This document shows, piece by piece, positions 17,231-27,685 of a stretch of 64,000 nucleotides of DNA. Position 1 is the first letter of the stretch; every line of letters starts with the position of its first letter. Where the stretch lies: positions 1,488,001-1,552,000 of the forward strand of contig NZ_CP076412.1 in assembly GCF_021173085.1 (NCBI RefSeq), given 5' to 3'. The translations under genes and the position numbers were made by a program. Below the pieces are notes generated by a model. It was not told the DNA's origin and did not search any database. It saw only the letters and a list, made by a program, of their open reading frames with translations. The stretch comes from Ralstonia wenshanensis (lineage in GTDB: Bacteria > Pseudomonadota > Gammaproteobacteria > Burkholderiales > Burkholderiaceae).

Positions 17231-17896
17231 CTAGCTCAAACCCGGTAGCGGCCAGACGCGGTCGTCCACAACTCCGTAGAGCGCTTCCCCGGCCGCAACA
17301 GGCGCGGTCCAGAGGCCGGTGAACTCACCGAATGCGGGGAGCAGGGCGCCGCTCGCTCCAAACCGGAAACAGGGCAAGCGGAGGCGATCCTTGGCCGGCC
17401 CGCTGATGACAACGCCCGGGTGCACGTGACCGGCAATGACGTAGCGATCGGACACCACTTGCGGCTCATGGCATAGCGCGAAGGGGCCGATCTCCCACGG
17501 CTCTTCCACCACGTTGAATTGCAGGTCCGCAGGCGGGTCGCCCGCGTGGCGGTCGTGGTTGCCGCGGACCAGCGTGCAGGCTATGTCGGCGTGCCGTATG
17601 CGCCACGCGACGAGCGCGTCGATTGCACCGTGTGCCTCGCGCGCGTGGAGCAGGTCGCCCAGCCATGCAATATGTGCGACGGGTAACCGCGCCAGCATGG
17701 CATCCAGGCGGGCGATAGCCTGGACTGTGCTTCCGGCGGGCACCGGCACACCGCGCGCACGGAAGGTTGCCGCCTTGCCGAAATGCGCGTCGGCCACCAT
17801 CAGCATGCGTTGCGCGGGCCACCACAGCGCGCGCTCGGGCAGGAGCCAGACGGTCTCGCCCGCGCATTGGATGACGAGGTCTTGAGCAGAGGTCAT
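17231..17896 (-). CDS. pdeM: Ligase-associated DNA damage response endonuclease PdeM
   Basis: A 221-residue metallophosphoesterase of the PdeM type. The metal-binding motifs are in order: VADAHFGKA (D-x-H), WLGDLLHAR (GD), VRGNHDRH (GNHD) and AGHVHPGV (GHVH). It overlaps the helicase stop by four bases and is the last gene of the operon. In this four-gene module the products (exonuclease, ATP-dependent ligase, helicase, phosphoesterase) are thought to process DNA ends for repair; substrate specificity here is not proven. Confidence 0.93.
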   Translation of the reverse strand: MTSAQDLVIQCAGETVWLLPERALWWPAQRMLMVADAHFGKAATFRARGVPVPAGSTVQAIARLDAMLARLPVAHIAWLGDLLHAREAHGAIDALVAWRIRHADIACTLVRGNHDRHAGDPPADLQFNVVEEPWEIGPFALCHEPQVVSDRYVIAGHVHPGVVISGPAKDRLRLPCFRFGASGALLPAFGEFTGLWTAPVAAGEALYGVVDDRVWPLPGLS

Positions 17897-20508
17897 AGCA
17901 GTGGCAGCGGCTTCGATGTCTTGCGCGGCCGGCGCGTGCGACGGCTTGATTTGCCCGCGGTGTCGGGCGAATCGGTCAGGCGCAGCGCGGCCTGTACGTC
18001 TGTCTCGATCTCGGGCCGTGTCGCCGCATCCGGATCGGTGGGCTCGGGGCCGGCAGCGCGTTCTGCTTCGGCCAGCATGCGGGCGATCCGATCGGCGAGC
18101 TTCTCGGTCGAGAGTTGCTCGCGAAACCGCTCCACCATCAACGGAAAGCCGAACGGCGAAGGCCGCTTCAGCGCACACAGTTCGAGCCGCAAACCGCGCA
18201 TGCGGATGAGGGCGGCTTCGATGCGGTCGAGGTCCAGCTCCTGGCGCAGCACTTCGGTTTCTGCCTGCGAGAGCAGCAGGTTGCCAGGGTCGTGGCGCCG
18301 GAAGACTTCATAGAACAAACCGGATGAAGCCTGCAACTGGCGGGTACTTTTGTGCGCGCCGGGGTAGCCCTGAAACACGAGCCCCGATACGCGTGCAATC
18401 TCGCGAAAGCGGCGTTGCGCCAGTTCTCCGGCGTTGAGGCTGGCCAGCACATCCTGCATGAGCGTGTGGGTCGCAAAGAGTTCGCCGCTGGCCAGCAGCG
18501 CGGGCCAGTCGATGGGCGTGGCCGACAGGAGTTCGAGGCCGTAGTCGTTGAACGCCAGGGAAAACGTGGCCGGCGTGCGATTGGCGGCGCGCCAGCCCAG
18601 CAAGCTTGCCAGCCCCAGGTGCGCATGCCGCCCGGCAAACGGGTAGAGAAAGAGATGCCAGCCTTCGCGGGAGTGCAGGGTTTCGGCCACCAGCGTTGCC
18701 GTGGTGGGCAGCGCAGACCAGCGCGCCTGCAGCTCCAGCAGCGGGCGCGCCGCTTCCATTTCGGGGCTGTCGAAACGCGCATGTGCCGCCGCATCGAGCT
18801 GCGCCACCACCGCGTGCGCCAGCTCGGTGGAAAGCGGCATGCGACCACCGTTCCAGCGCGGCACGGCAGCGCGTTTGCCGGTGGCGCGCCGCACATAGGC
18901 TGTCATGTCCTGCACGCGCACCAGCTCCAGCAGGCGGCCTGCAAACAGAAAGTTGTCGCCGGGGCGCAGCCGCGCAATGAAACCTTCCTCGATCGATCCC
19001 AGCGCGCCGCCACCGGATGCACGCCACCAGCGCACGGTCATCGTTGCATCGCTGACGATGGTGCCGATGCTCATGCGGTGGCGCCGCGCGAGCCGTGCGT
19101 CGGGCACGCGCCAGATACCGTGTTCATCGGGTGTGACGCGGTGGTAGTCGGGATACGCCGTGAGCGAGTGGCCGCCTTGCCGCACGAAGTCGAGCGCCCA
19201 TTGCCACTCGTCGTCGTGCAGATCTCGGTAGGCCCATGCCCGGCGCACTTCCTGCAACAGTGCCTCGGGTACGAAGCCGCCCCCGAGTGCCACCGTCACC
19301 AGATGCTGGACCAGCACATCAAGCGGTTTATGCGGCGAGGTGCGGGCTTCCACGTGGCCCGACATGGCGGCCGCGCGCGCGGCCGCGCCTTCCACGAGCT
19401 CAAGGCTATGGGTGGGCACCACCGTCACGCGAGAAGCCCGGCCGGGTGCATGGCCAGATCGCCCTGCACGCTGCAACAGGCGCGCCACGCCCTTGGGTGA
19501 GCCGATCTGCAGCACGCGCTCCACCGGCAGAAAGTCCACACCCAAATCCAGGCTCGACGTGCAGAACACCGCCTTGAGCATGCCTTGCTTGAGCCCGGTC
19601 TCGACCCAGTCGCGCGTTGCGCGGTCCAGCGAGCCATGATGCAACGCAATCAGCCCCGCCCACTCCGGCCGCGCATTGATGACGGCCTGGTACCACAGTT
19701 CCGCTTGCGAGCGCGTATTGAGAAACACCAGCGCGGTGCGGGCACTTTCCAGCTCCTCAAGCACGTGGGGCAGCATTGCCATGCCCAGGTGTCCGGCCCA
19801 CGGAAACCGGCCCACACCATCCGGCAGCAACGTATCGATCTCCATGCGCTTGGGCAGGTGGCCTTGCACCAGCGTGCCGGCGCTGGGCGCCGCCGCATCG
19901 CCCAGCGCGTCCATGGCTTCCGGCAGGTTGCCCAGCGTGGCGGAGAGGCCCCACACGACCAGCCCCGGCGACCACGCGCGCAACCGTGCCAGCGCCAATT
20001 GCACCTGCACGCCACGCTTGTTGCCGACCAGTTCGTGCCATTCATCCACGATCACCACGCGCACCGAGCCGAGCGCCTCACGCGCATCGGCACGCGCGAG
20101 CAGCAACGACAGGCTTTCGGGTGTTGTCACCAGGGCCGTGGGCAAGCGGCGCGATTGCGCGGCACGCTCGGCGCTGCCGGTGTCGCCGGTGCGCAGCCCG
20201 AGCGTCCAGTGCGGTGCCAGCGCCTGTGCAGCTTCGTTCAATGCCCGCGTGGTGTCGGCCGCCAGCGCACGCATGGGCGTGAGCCACAGCGCCGACAAAG
20301 GCGGCGCGCCGCCGCGCCCGCGCACCTGCGCCAACCGCTGTAGCGCGCCGAGCCACACCGCATAGGTTTTTCCCGCCCCCGTGGTGGCGTGCAGCAGGCC
20401 CGATTCACCGCGTGCCATGGCCGACCACACGGTGCGCTGGAATGGCATTGGCGTCCAGCCACGCGCGGCAAACCACGCATCAAGATCGGGCATTGGGGGT
20501 TCGTTCAT
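17893..20508 (-). CDS. Ligase-associated DEXH-box helicase (Lhr-like)
   Basis: An 871-residue superfamily 2 helicase. Walker A is [13 protein letters not shown] (near residue 40), the DEXH box is VIVDEWHEL, and SATLGN is motif III. Motif VI is [11 protein letters not shown]. The C-terminal half matches the Lhr-type winged-helix and core extension. It unwinds DNA or DNA-RNA hybrids in the family. Start ATG 20508 overlaps the ligase stop. It is the third gene of the repair operon. Confidence 0.93.
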   Translation of the reverse strand: MNEPPMPDLDAWFAARGWTPMPFQRTVWSAMARGESGLLHATTGAGKTYAVWLGALQRLAQVRGRGGAPPLSALWLTPMRALAADTTRALNEAAQALAPHWTLGLRTGDTGSAERAAQSRRLPTALVTTPESLSLLLARADAREALGSVRVVIVDEWHELVGNKRGVQVQLALARLRAWSPGLVVWGLSATLGNLPEAMDALGDAAAPSAGTLVQGHLPKRMEIDTLLPDGVGRFPWAGHLGMAMLPHVLEELESARTALVFLNTRSQAELWYQAVINARPEWAGLIALHHGSLDRATRDWVETGLKQGMLKAVFCTSSLDLGVDFLPVERVLQIGSPKGVARLLQRAGRSGHAPGRASRVTVVPTHSLELVEGAAARAAAMSGHVEARTSPHKPLDVLVQHLVTVALGGGFVPEALLQEVRRAWAYRDLHDDEWQWALDFVRQGGHSLTAYPDYHRVTPDEHGIWRVPDARLARRHRMSIGTIVSDATMTVRWWRASGGGALGSIEEGFIARLRPGDNFLFAGRLLELVRVQDMTAYVRRATGKRAAVPRWNGGRMPLSTELAHAVVAQLDAAAHARFDSPEMEAARPLLELQARWSALPTTATLVAETLHSREGWHLFLYPFAGRHAHLGLASLLGWRAANRTPATFSLAFNDYGLELLSATPIDWPALLASGELFATHTLMQDVLASLNAGELAQRRFREIARVSGLVFQGYPGAHKSTRQLQASSGLFYEVFRRHDPGNLLLSQAETEVLRQELDLDRIEAALIRMRGLRLELCALKRPSPFGFPLMVERFREQLSTEKLADRIARMLAEAERAAGPEPTDPDAATRPEIETDVQAALRLTDSPDTAGKSSRRTRRPRKTSKPLPLL

Positions 20509-22151
20509 GGCGGAGGCAGCAGGCTTTCCAGTGCCTGCAATGTATCGGCTTCTGCGACCGGCTTGTCATGGCGCCAGCGCAGCATGCGCGGAAACCGTAC
20601 CGCGATGCCGCTCTTGTGGCGCGCGCTGCGCGCAATGCCTTCAAAGCCGAGTTCAAACACCAGCGTTGGGGTCACGCTGCGCACGGGGCCAAAACTTTCA
20701 ACCGTGGTCTTGCGGATGAGCGCGTCGACCTTGCGGATCTCCGCGTCGCTCAAGCCCGAGTACGCCTTGGCAAATGGCACCAGCTTGCGCTCGGGCACCT
20801 CAGGCGGTGCATCCCATACGGCAAAGGTGTAGTCGGTGTAGAGGCTCGCGCGCCGGCCGTGGCCGCGCTGCGCATAGATCAGGACGGCATCCACCGAGAA
20901 CGGATCGATCTTCCACTTCCACCAGACGCCCACATCCTTGGTGCGCCCCACGCCGTAGCGCGCGTCGCGCCGCTTGAGCATCAGCCCCTCCACGCCGAGC
21001 TCGCGCGAGGCTTCACGCTGGCGCGCAAGGTGGTGCCAATCGTCGCCGTACAGCAGCGGAGACAGCTCCAGCGCCGGATGAATGTATTCGGCAATCACGC
21101 GTTCAAGTTGTACGCGCCGCTCGCTTTGCGTGCGCTCGCGCAAATCCTGCCCTTGCCATTCCAGCAGGTCATACGCCAGGAGCACCGCCGGCGCTTCTCG
21201 CAGCACGCGCGCGTTCAGCGTCTTGCGGCCGATGCGTTGCTGAAGCAGCGCAAAGGGCTGCACGCGGCCCTCTTGCCACACCACGATCTCGCCGTCGAGC
21301 ACGGTGCCAGAAGGCAGCGCCTCCGCCATGGAGGACAGTTCGGGAAAGCGCTCGGTGATGAGTTCCTCGCCGCGAGACCACAGCCATGCGCTGTCGGCGC
21401 GACGCACGAGCTGTGCGCGGATGCCATCCCACTTCCATTCGATTTGCCAGTCAGCGGGCGTGCCGAGCAGTGTGTCGAAGGCGTCCACCTCGGCCTGTAG
21501 CGGGTGCGCGAGAAAGAACGGATACGGGTGGCCGGTATCGAGCGCGTGGCCGTCGACACTGGCATCGGCCAGCAGCGCGCGATAGCGCTCAGCCGTGGGC
21601 GCTTGGCCGATATCGGTATAGCCCATCAGCCGTTGCGCGACGTGCTTGGGATCGGTGCCGCCCACTTCGGCCAGTGCGCGCGTGACCAGCAGTTTTGACA
21701 CCCCCACACGAAACGCCCCCGTGATCAGCTTCATCAACACCAGCCGCGCTTTCAACGGAAGGCCGCGGCACAGTTCAGCCAGGCGTGGCAGCACCAGCTC
21801 GGGCGGCTGCCCGCGCAACGGCAGCAGGCGGGCTTCCATCCACTCGGCCAGGCTGGTGTCGTCTGCGTGATCTGCATCGGGCAGGACGAGGGCGATGGTC
21901 TCGGCCAGGTCGCCTACGGCTTGGTAGCACTCGTCAAACAGCCATTCGGGCAGGCCGGATGTGGTCTGCGCAAAGCTGGCGAGCACGCGCGCGGGCACCA
22001 ACTGGCGGGGCTTGCCGCCGGCGAGGAAGTAGACCGCCCAGGCTGCGTCGGCATCGGGCGCGGTGCGCAGGTAGGCCACCAGTGCGGCCAACTTGCCGTT
22101 GCTCGATGTGGTGGCGTCGAGCTGCGCGTACAGGTCGGCAAAGGCTTTCAT
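20505..22151 (-). CDS. ATP-dependent DNA ligase of the repair operon
   Basis: The start is ATG 22151 ([11 protein letters not shown]), giving 548 residues; the longer frame begins with an Arg-rich non-coding-like stretch. The adenylation motif is [12 protein letters not shown] (K-x-D-G with the nucleophilic Lys), then LDGEIVVWQ and [12 protein letters not shown] (motifs III and IV), and [13 protein letters not shown] (V). The N-terminal DNA-binding domain is complete. It seals nicks in DNA with ATP. Overlaps the exonuclease and the helicase by four bases each. Confidence 0.94.
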   Translation of the reverse strand: MKAFADLYAQLDATTSSNGKLAALVAYLRTAPDADAAWAVYFLAGGKPRQLVPARVLASFAQTTSGLPEWLFDECYQAVGDLAETIALVLPDADHADDTSLAEWMEARLLPLRGQPPELVLPRLAELCRGLPLKARLVLMKLITGAFRVGVSKLLVTRALAEVGGTDPKHVAQRLMGYTDIGQAPTAERYRALLADASVDGHALDTGHPYPFFLAHPLQAEVDAFDTLLGTPADWQIEWKWDGIRAQLVRRADSAWLWSRGEELITERFPELSSMAEALPSGTVLDGEIVVWQEGRVQPFALLQQRIGRKTLNARVLREAPAVLLAYDLLEWQGQDLRERTQSERRVQLERVIAEYIHPALELSPLLYGDDWHHLARQREASRELGVEGLMLKRRDARYGVGRTKDVGVWWKWKIDPFSVDAVLIYAQRGHGRRASLYTDYTFAVWDAPPEVPERKLVPFAKAYSGLSDAEIRKVDALIRKTTVESFGPVRSVTPTLVFELGFEGIARSARHKSGIAVRFPRMLRWRHDKPVAEADTLQALESLLPPP

Positions 22152-23197
22152 GGCGCGGGAGGGGCCGCTGGTTCGACTGCTTCGCCTGCATCGACTTCTT
22201 CGCCTTCGTCGCCATACTCGGTGGCGAAGGCGCGCGCATCCAGGCCGCGCTCGCATAGCCAGCGCACCATCGGCGCGACTTGGCCATGCGTGACATAGAC
22301 CCGCGTGGCGCCCGTGGCATCAATGGCTTGCAGCAAGCCGGGCCAGTCTGCGTGATCGGACAGCACGATGCCGCGATCGACGCCGCGCCGCCGGCGTGCC
22401 CCGCGAAGCTGCATCCAGCCGCTGGCAAAGGCATCGGCATAGTCGCCAAAACGGCGCATCCACGGTGTGCGTTGGGCGGAGGGCGGTGCCAGCACGAGTG
22501 CGCGTCGCAATTCAGCGCGGGGCACGTCGGCCGCCAGTTGCGTGGGTGGGAGCGCCACGCCCGCGTGCCGATAGGCGGTGTCCAACTGCACCATGGCGCC
22601 GTGCGAAACAATTGGCCCGATGCCGGTATCGAGCCCCGACAGAATGCGCTGAGCCTTTCCGAACGCATAGCAGAACACGACGCTCGCGCGGCCCGCCTCG
22701 GCATTGTCCCGCCACCATGCATTGAGCTGCGCAAAGATCTCGGTCTGCGGCCGCCAGTGGTAGATCGGCAGTCCGAATGTGGATTCGGTGATGAATGTAT
22801 TGCAGCGCACGGGCTCGAACGGCGTGCAGGTGCTATCCGCCTCGACCTTGTAGTCGCCGGACACGACCCACACGTCGCCGCGGTATTCCAGCCGCACCTG
22901 CGCAGAGCCCAGCACGTGCCCTGCTGGATGAAAGCTCAACCGGACGCCGTGATGGACGATGGATTCGCCGTACGACAGCGTCTGCAGGGGGATGTTGTCA
23001 CCCAGGCGCGCACGCAGCACGCCCGCACCAGGGGCGGCAGCGAGGTAATGCTGGTGCCCGATGCGGGCGTGGTCACTGTGGGCGTGCGTGATGACGGCGC
23101 GGTCAACCGGCCGCCAAGGGTCAATGTAGAAGTCGCCTACTGGGCAGTACAAGCCTTTGGGCGTTGTCACGATCAGTTCCGCTGCGCTGGTCATCAC
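22148..23197 (-). CDS. Ligase-associated exonuclease, metallo-beta-lactamase fold
   Basis: A 349-residue protein of the SNM1/Pso2-like beta-CASP family. THAHSDHARIGH (HxHxDH) is the first metal motif; FHPAGHVLGSAQ, VVSGDYK and YVTHGQVAPMVRWL supply later ones. It should trim 5' DNA ends. It is the first gene of the four-gene repair operon, and the start (ATG 23197, or 23194) follows a GAGAGCGAG sequence. Confidence 0.92.
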   Translation of the reverse strand: MMTSAAELIVTTPKGLYCPVGDFYIDPWRPVDRAVITHAHSDHARIGHQHYLAAAPGAGVLRARLGDNIPLQTLSYGESIVHHGVRLSFHPAGHVLGSAQVRLEYRGDVWVVSGDYKVEADSTCTPFEPVRCNTFITESTFGLPIYHWRPQTEIFAQLNAWWRDNAEAGRASVVFCYAFGKAQRILSGLDTGIGPIVSHGAMVQLDTAYRHAGVALPPTQLAADVPRAELRRALVLAPPSAQRTPWMRRFGDYADAFASGWMQLRGARRRRGVDRGIVLSDHADWPGLLQAIDATGATRVYVTHGQVAPMVRWLCERGLDARAFATEYGDEGEEVDAGEAVEPAAPPAP

Positions 23198-23238
23198 TCG
23201 CTCTCATTCGAGACCCCTATCAGGTTTTGGCGACAACA

Positions 23239-23589
23239 TTAACGCAATGGCTGCTTATGCGCAGGCTCGCCACGCATGTCGGCCGGGCCGCCGGGGCCTG
23301 CGGCGGCACTGTTGCCCGAAGGCCCAGTGATGCCGCCAGTCCCGCCCGCTCCTGGGGAGGCAGACGCGGCCGGCGGCGTAGACGGATCAGGCGCGGAGGC
23401 CGGCATGGTGTCCGGATATCGCGACAAGGAATGTTTTGCGGTCTTCGGTGGGGCTGCTGGAGCGACGCCTGGCGATGCCGGGCGCGGCTCAGTAGGCTGC
23501 GCAAGCGAAAGTCCGCTGCAGCCCGTCGATGCCAGGAAGAACAGCCAACCTGCTGCTGTTCGTTTTGTCACTCGTAATGCGTGATGCAT
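23239..23589 (-). CDS. Small Pro/Ala/Gly-rich probable lipoprotein
   Basis: The start at ATG 23589 (MHHALRVTKR) gives 116 residues. A hydrophobic signal (GWLFFLASTGCSGL) has a plausible lipobox Cys; the mature part is Pro/Ala/Gly/Ser-rich and probably disordered. No known family. It precedes the repair operon on the same strand, about 41 bases before the exonuclease start, so co-transcription is possible. The low-complexity composition makes it only moderately certain. Confidence 0.55.
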   Translation of the reverse strand: MHHALRVTKRTAAGWLFFLASTGCSGLSLAQPTEPRPASPGVAPAAPPKTAKHSLSRYPDTMPASAPDPSTPPAASASPGAGGTGGITGPSGNSAAAGPGGPADMRGEPAHKQPLR

Positions 23590-23793
23590 GCGTGGCCTCC
23601 GTTGCGCTCCCGTGGGCGGAAGCAGCCGGCATGCCAGGGCTCTTCGCCGGTGGGCGCGGAGCGATTGGCTTTCCGGGCAACGGAGGCGGCCGGCCATTTC
23701 TGCAATAGAGGGGAAAAAGGGACGATCGGCGGTCTTGGAGCGCTGGAAAATCGCGAGCGTCATTTCTCAGGTGCTGCGCGACAGATCCAGAGG

Positions 23794-23807
23794 TTGATCT
23801 GTATCAG
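23794..23807. promoter_or_regulatory. FNR/ANR-type box
   Basis: TTGAT-CTGT-ATCAG matches the FNR consensus TTGATnnnnATCAA at nine of ten positions. It lies 79 bases before the start at 23886, as expected for an activated promoter. An FNR-type regulator is encoded 1.1 kb downstream. Confidence 0.55.
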
Positions 23808-23885
23808 CCAACGAAGGCCGGCGTCGGCTTACCGTGGAGTGCTATTAGAAAGAGCCATCCAATAGGCTGGAAACGGGGAAACGTC

Positions 23886-24338
23886 ATGCTTGAACAACAA
23901 CCAGACGAGGTGGTCGCCGCCACGCTTTGGGAACTGGAGTCCTCAGTGTCCCGTGCGTTAGCCAGAGGGGCTCTCGTCAATTCGACTCGTGCCAATTGCG
24001 GTGGCTACGACGTGGCAGCGAAGTGGACCATGTCTACAGCCCGTGGCAATCGGCAGGAATGCACGTTGGCGGTGCATTTCAGTGTGGCTGAGGCCAAGGC
24101 GTACTGCCGATTCAATCATCCAAGACGGGAAGAGATCTGTCGGCGAGTGAGCGACTGGCTGTCCGTCCAGTTGGAATTCCAGGGCGGAGAGCAGTGCGCA
24201 GACACGGGCTACGACCTGGTGCTCACCGTGCCAAACGGCTTCTTTCTTGATGAGAGAGACGCCATTCGTGTGGGGCGGCAGGACCGAGAACACGATTTTT
24301 CGCTTCATCGGGGCGCATCCCTGCCGCCATTGACGTGA
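23886..24338 (+). CDS. Orphan protein, paralogous to the next gene
   Basis: A 150-residue soluble protein with GGGGAAA upstream of the ATG. It has no recognised family but shares a layout with the gene at 24494: a helix (ELESSVSRALARGA), then GYDVAAKWTM against DVHAWWIVEG, then an acid/aromatic helix, then GYDLVLTVPNGFF against GFDICALVPGGIF. That indicates tandem paralogs. An FNR-type box lies in front of it, suggesting expression under low oxygen; the function is unknown. Confidence 0.7.
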   Translation: MLEQQPDEVVAATLWELESSVSRALARGALVNSTRANCGGYDVAAKWTMSTARGNRQECTLAVHFSVAEAKAYCRFNHPRREEICRRVSDWLSVQLEFQGGEQCADTGYDLVLTVPNGFFLDERDAIRVGRQDREHDFSLHRGASLPPLT

Positions 24339-24493
24339 GCGGCAGTTCTATCCGCAGGTTCTTGACGTGTGTCTGCCCACCGATCTGCCTTCTAAACGCC
24401 GGTTGATTGTGCGCCGTCAAGGCACAGGGGTGCGCAGCAGCTACCTTCGAATAGCGGCCCGAGAGTATGGGCGCGCGGAACTGCGGAGGTCTT

Positions 24494-24880
24494 ATGCGCG
24501 AGCGGATCAACGAAGCCGAAAGGACTTGTCTACGTGAACTCCAAGATGCGCTAGCAGAAACGCTGCCTCGTCGGGCCGTCTTGCGGCTTGAAGGCGAGGA
24601 ACTGGGCGGAATCGATGTACACGCGTGGTGGATCGTAGAAGGCCCGCGAGGCGACAAGCAGGTCAATTCATTTTCATTTCACCTGACGGAGTTGATGTTG
24701 CAGGTCTACTTTCACCAGTCCATCGACGCTCGAGCAAGTACCTGCGGGCGATTGAAGGATTGGGCGAACTGGGCGCTCGAGGGCGCGGAAGAGACTGGCG
24801 ACAACGATATGGGCTTCGATATCTGCGCGCTTGTGCCGGGAGGCATCTTTCGTCCGAGCGTCGATTTACAACGGTCCTGA
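24494..24880 (+). CDS. Orphan protein, second paralog
   Basis: The ATG at 24494 follows CGGAGGT (24484-24490) at good spacing, giving 128 residues. It is a diverged copy of the preceding gene (see the shared GF/YD...VPxGxF block). No domain or membrane segment is seen. It converges with the FNR gene ending at 24928. Confidence 0.7.
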   Translation: MRERINEAERTCLRELQDALAETLPRRAVLRLEGEELGGIDVHAWWIVEGPRGDKQVNSFSFHLTELMLQVYFHQSIDARASTCGRLKDWANWALEGAEETGDNDMGFDICALVPGGIFRPSVDLQRS

Positions 24881-24927
24881 TGGCTCTTTGCGTCAGTATT
24901 CACGAGCCAACCCGCAAGCAAACGATC

Positions 24928-25668
24928 TTAGAAGGCACGATTTTTCTGAACACCTGCCTGTGAGACCGTCGCCAGCCCCTGGATGTCCAATATCTGAATT
25001 TCGCGATGATTGACCCGCAAAATACCCTCGCGCGCGAGCGAACTGAAAATTCGACTCACGGTTTCGAGCTGCATGGCTAGGTGCTCGGCAATCTCTTCGC
25101 GACTCATGCGCAGAATAATGTGCCGATCGGAAAAGCCCCGCTCTTTCAGACGCTCCGAAAGATCGAGCAAGAAACTGGCGACGCGTTCCTCCGAGCGCAT
25201 GGATCCGAGACAGAGCATCAGTCGTTGTTTGCGGCCGATGCGCGCGCTGAAGATCTGCGTAACCAGTTTTTGAATCGCACCTTCTTGCTGTGCTAACTCG
25301 GCAAGGTGCTTCCACGATACGGCGCACACCTCCGAGTCTTCCAATGCAATCGCGGTTGAGGTTCGGGTATCCGATTCGAAGCCATCCGCGCCGAATATGT
25401 CGCCGCTCAGGTAGAACGCGGCAATCATCTCGCGGCCTTCGGCTGTGCCAAGCGTCAGCTTGAACGTACCGTATTTCACCGCGTAGATTTCATCCAGGGG
25501 ATCGCCGGAGCGGAAGATTGACTCGCCTCTCTTTACCCGGATTTTTCGCTGTGCGATGTCTTCTACCAGCGCGGCTTCACGGGCGTTCAAACCGCGCGAA
25601 AGGCAAAGGTGACCGTTCCGACACGTGGTACAGCCTTGATTGGGGGCGCTCTCGGACATGGGGGGCAT
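24928..25668 (-). CDS. FNR-type oxygen-sensing transcription regulator
   Basis: A 246-residue CRP/FNR protein. Cys13, Cys16 and Cys22 (GCTTCRNGHLC) plus Cys115 (DSEVCAVSW) match the four iron-sulfur ligands of FNR, which loses DNA binding in oxygen. The C-terminal winged helix has MSREEIAEHLAMQLETVSR; its E-x-x-S-R recognition motif fits FNR boxes (TTGAT-N4-ATCAA). It is closely similar to the gene at 57125. Start is ATG 25668 or 25659; neither has a strong ribosome-binding site. Confidence 0.92.
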   Translation of the reverse strand: MPPMSESAPNQGCTTCRNGHLCLSRGLNAREAALVEDIAQRKIRVKRGESIFRSGDPLDEIYAVKYGTFKLTLGTAEGREMIAAFYLSGDIFGADGFESDTRTSTAIALEDSEVCAVSWKHLAELAQQEGAIQKLVTQIFSARIGRKQRLMLCLGSMRSEERVASFLLDLSERLKERGFSDRHIILRMSREEIAEHLAMQLETVSRIFSSLAREGILRVNHREIQILDIQGLATVSQAGVQKNRAF

Positions 25669-26102
25669 TTTGGGGGGGAAGACAATGGTGTTATCGGCCG
25701 CCGCTCAAAGAACTTCATGTTGCCACGTCAGATATCGGATACATGCCCTTACGCGCGCGCGGTCATTCGCGCCTTTCGGTGTGATCGGTCAGTCGCGGCG
25801 CGCAAATTCGTTGCGCAGGTGTGTCGAGATATCGGGGGGAGTTGGCCTACGATTCGCGCGAAAGATCTCTCAGCCCTGCCACGTGGCTCCATGTGCCTGG
25901 AAGACAGTGACGTTGTCTATTCGACAGCAGGTGCACTAGTGAACCACCCCCCTTAGGGCAGTAGACTTTTTCTCATGGGATGACTTGAAATCAATGCGGT
26001 GAATGTCTTCGCCTGTTCGGGCCGGTAAAGATCCGGCAACGGCAGCGGATCGCATTTGGAAGCGAGCGCGTTTTCCGCTCACCCACCATCTCACAGGAGC
26101 AG
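25669..26102. other. Intergenic region
   Basis: About 430 bases between two leftward genes (FNR-type and GGDEF). Open frames here are short, Arg/Cys-rich shadows. No gene, RNA or repeat is supported. It should contain the FNR gene's promoter. Confidence 0.4.
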
Positions 26103-27164
26103 CTAGTCGGAGAACACGGTGTGGTTCTTGCCGGCGGTCTTCGCACGATACATCGCATTATCTGCGCGACGCATGATGGCAGGAATGTCGAGCGGTTTGC
26201 CTCCCGTGCCGGTTGAAAACAGATAGACGCCAATGCTGGCCGACACAGAAACTGGATGTCCATCAACGGTTTGAATCGCATTCAGTACCGACTGGACATC
26301 ATCTGCAATGGCTTGCGCGTCTGTCTTGCTATCAAGGTCGCGCGCCAGAATCACGAACTCGTCGCCTCCCAAGCGGGAGAGCGTATCGCCCCGACGCATG
26401 CGAGCTTGCAAGGCTTGGGCAAAGCGTTGCAGCAGCAAGTCTCCTACTCCGTGCCCATATGCGTCGTTGACTTGTTTGAACCCGTCCAAATCAATGAGCA
26501 ACAGGGCCGTTCGTTCCGCTTCGCCATCATGACCACACAGTACGCGCGCGATGGTCTTCTCAAGGCTCTTGCGATTGCTCAGTCCAGTCAAAGGGTCGGT
26601 AGCGGCTCGCTTCTCGAGCCTGTTGACCAGCACTGTCAAATAGATCGAGGTTGCGGTAACACCAAAGGCGATGCCTAGCGCGGCGGAAAAGTTCTCTTGC
26701 CACCACGGCGCCCATCGCATGAGCGCTGCAATGCCAGCAAGCGCGACAGTGCAGGAGAGTGCCAACATGCGTTTGCCATGGCGACATCCTGCGCCTACCA
26801 AAAACCAGAAGAAGGCCCAGAGCATGGGCAATGCTATCCGGCCGCCTGCGGCAAGAATCATCACCACCGAAGCCTGGTCCATGACGGTGGTTGTGACTAA
26901 CCGTGTGCGCGATGGGCCGGACAGTGCATTGACAGCCATATACGTACCGACGCTGAATACGACATAAAAAAGACATGCCAATAGCGTTCGGTGGGCCTCA
27001 GGCGTTGGTTGGATGAACGCAACGACTCCATAGGCCAGGAAGGGTAGCGGGCCCAGGTAGATCCGCAACAGCGCTTGCTCATACTCCGGCAGCCTTTCAA
27101 CGGCGCTCAAACGCCGGGCTCCGCTAACACCAAGTAAATCTGCCCATCTCATATCGACTCGCAA
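26103..27164 (-). CDS. Membrane diguanylate cyclase
   Basis: A 353-residue protein. Five hydrophobic segments (about 35-180) form a membrane sensor whose opening, LPEYEQALLRIYLGPLPF, resembles the N-terminal sensor of RpfC-like kinases. The C-terminal GGDEF domain is intact (LGGDEF at 265-270), and an RxxD inhibitory site precedes it (RRGD, 257-260), so feedback by cyclic di-GMP is expected. It makes c-di-GMP from GTP; the signal is unknown. The start is ATG 27164 or 27152. Confidence 0.9.
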   Translation of the reverse strand: MRVDMRWADLLGVSGARRLSAVERLPEYEQALLRIYLGPLPFLAYGVVAFIQPTPEAHRTLLACLFYVVFSVGTYMAVNALSGPSRTRLVTTTVMDQASVVMILAAGGRIALPMLWAFFWFLVGAGCRHGKRMLALSCTVALAGIAALMRWAPWWQENFSAALGIAFGVTATSIYLTVLVNRLEKRAATDPLTGLSNRKSLEKTIARVLCGHDGEAERTALLLIDLDGFKQVNDAYGHGVGDLLLQRFAQALQARMRRGDTLSRLGGDEFVILARDLDSKTDAQAIADDVQSVLNAIQTVDGHPVSVSASIGVYLFSTGTGGKPLDIPAIMRRADNAMYRAKTAGKNHTVFSD

Positions 27165-27604
27165 GCCACAACCTTTCTCCTTTTAGTCGAGTGTAGTTGA
27201 AGCACAGGCGCTGAAGTTCATCTGCCGACGTAGTGAATTGGTGGGGTTGCGCAGGCGAGCAGACGCGGCATGTTTACCCCGGGGTCCAGCCGCACATGGG
27301 ATTCCTCAGGAGAGCGAGTTCGTCAGCGATTTCGTCCGATCGGGAGCGCGTCTAGGAGATGCGAGACAGCCCTGAATACGTTCTCGAAGGGCCTTCCGAT
27401 CATTCAAATCCCGTCCAATTTGAAGCGGCAAGTCCTGTTGTCGGGCGCGCCGCCATTTGTCTCGAAACGGTCAGCGGCGACAGCGTGAACAGTATTCTCC
27501 CGGCTCTGCTAGATTTTCGAGCCGTTTGCGAAGTCACGCACGCTGCTTCGAAGGAGAGCGTATTGCGGCGGACTGAAGGTCACCGAAGAGTGAGACGTCA
27601 AGAC

Positions 27605-27633
27605 AAAAGCCGGCCATTGGCCGGCTTTTTTTT
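27605..27633 (+). terminator. Strong rho-independent terminator
   Basis: AAGCCGGCC-ATT-GGCCGGC followed by a run of T (27626-27633) is a GC-rich stem with a good T-tail. There is no convincing protein gene within 400 bases upstream on this strand, so it may end an unannotated RNA or be a relic. Confidence 0.75.
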
Positions 27634-27685
27634 GCCCGTCGCTTTGCGACCGTCTGAGGACCCACCCGTCAATGTGCGCCGTGCC

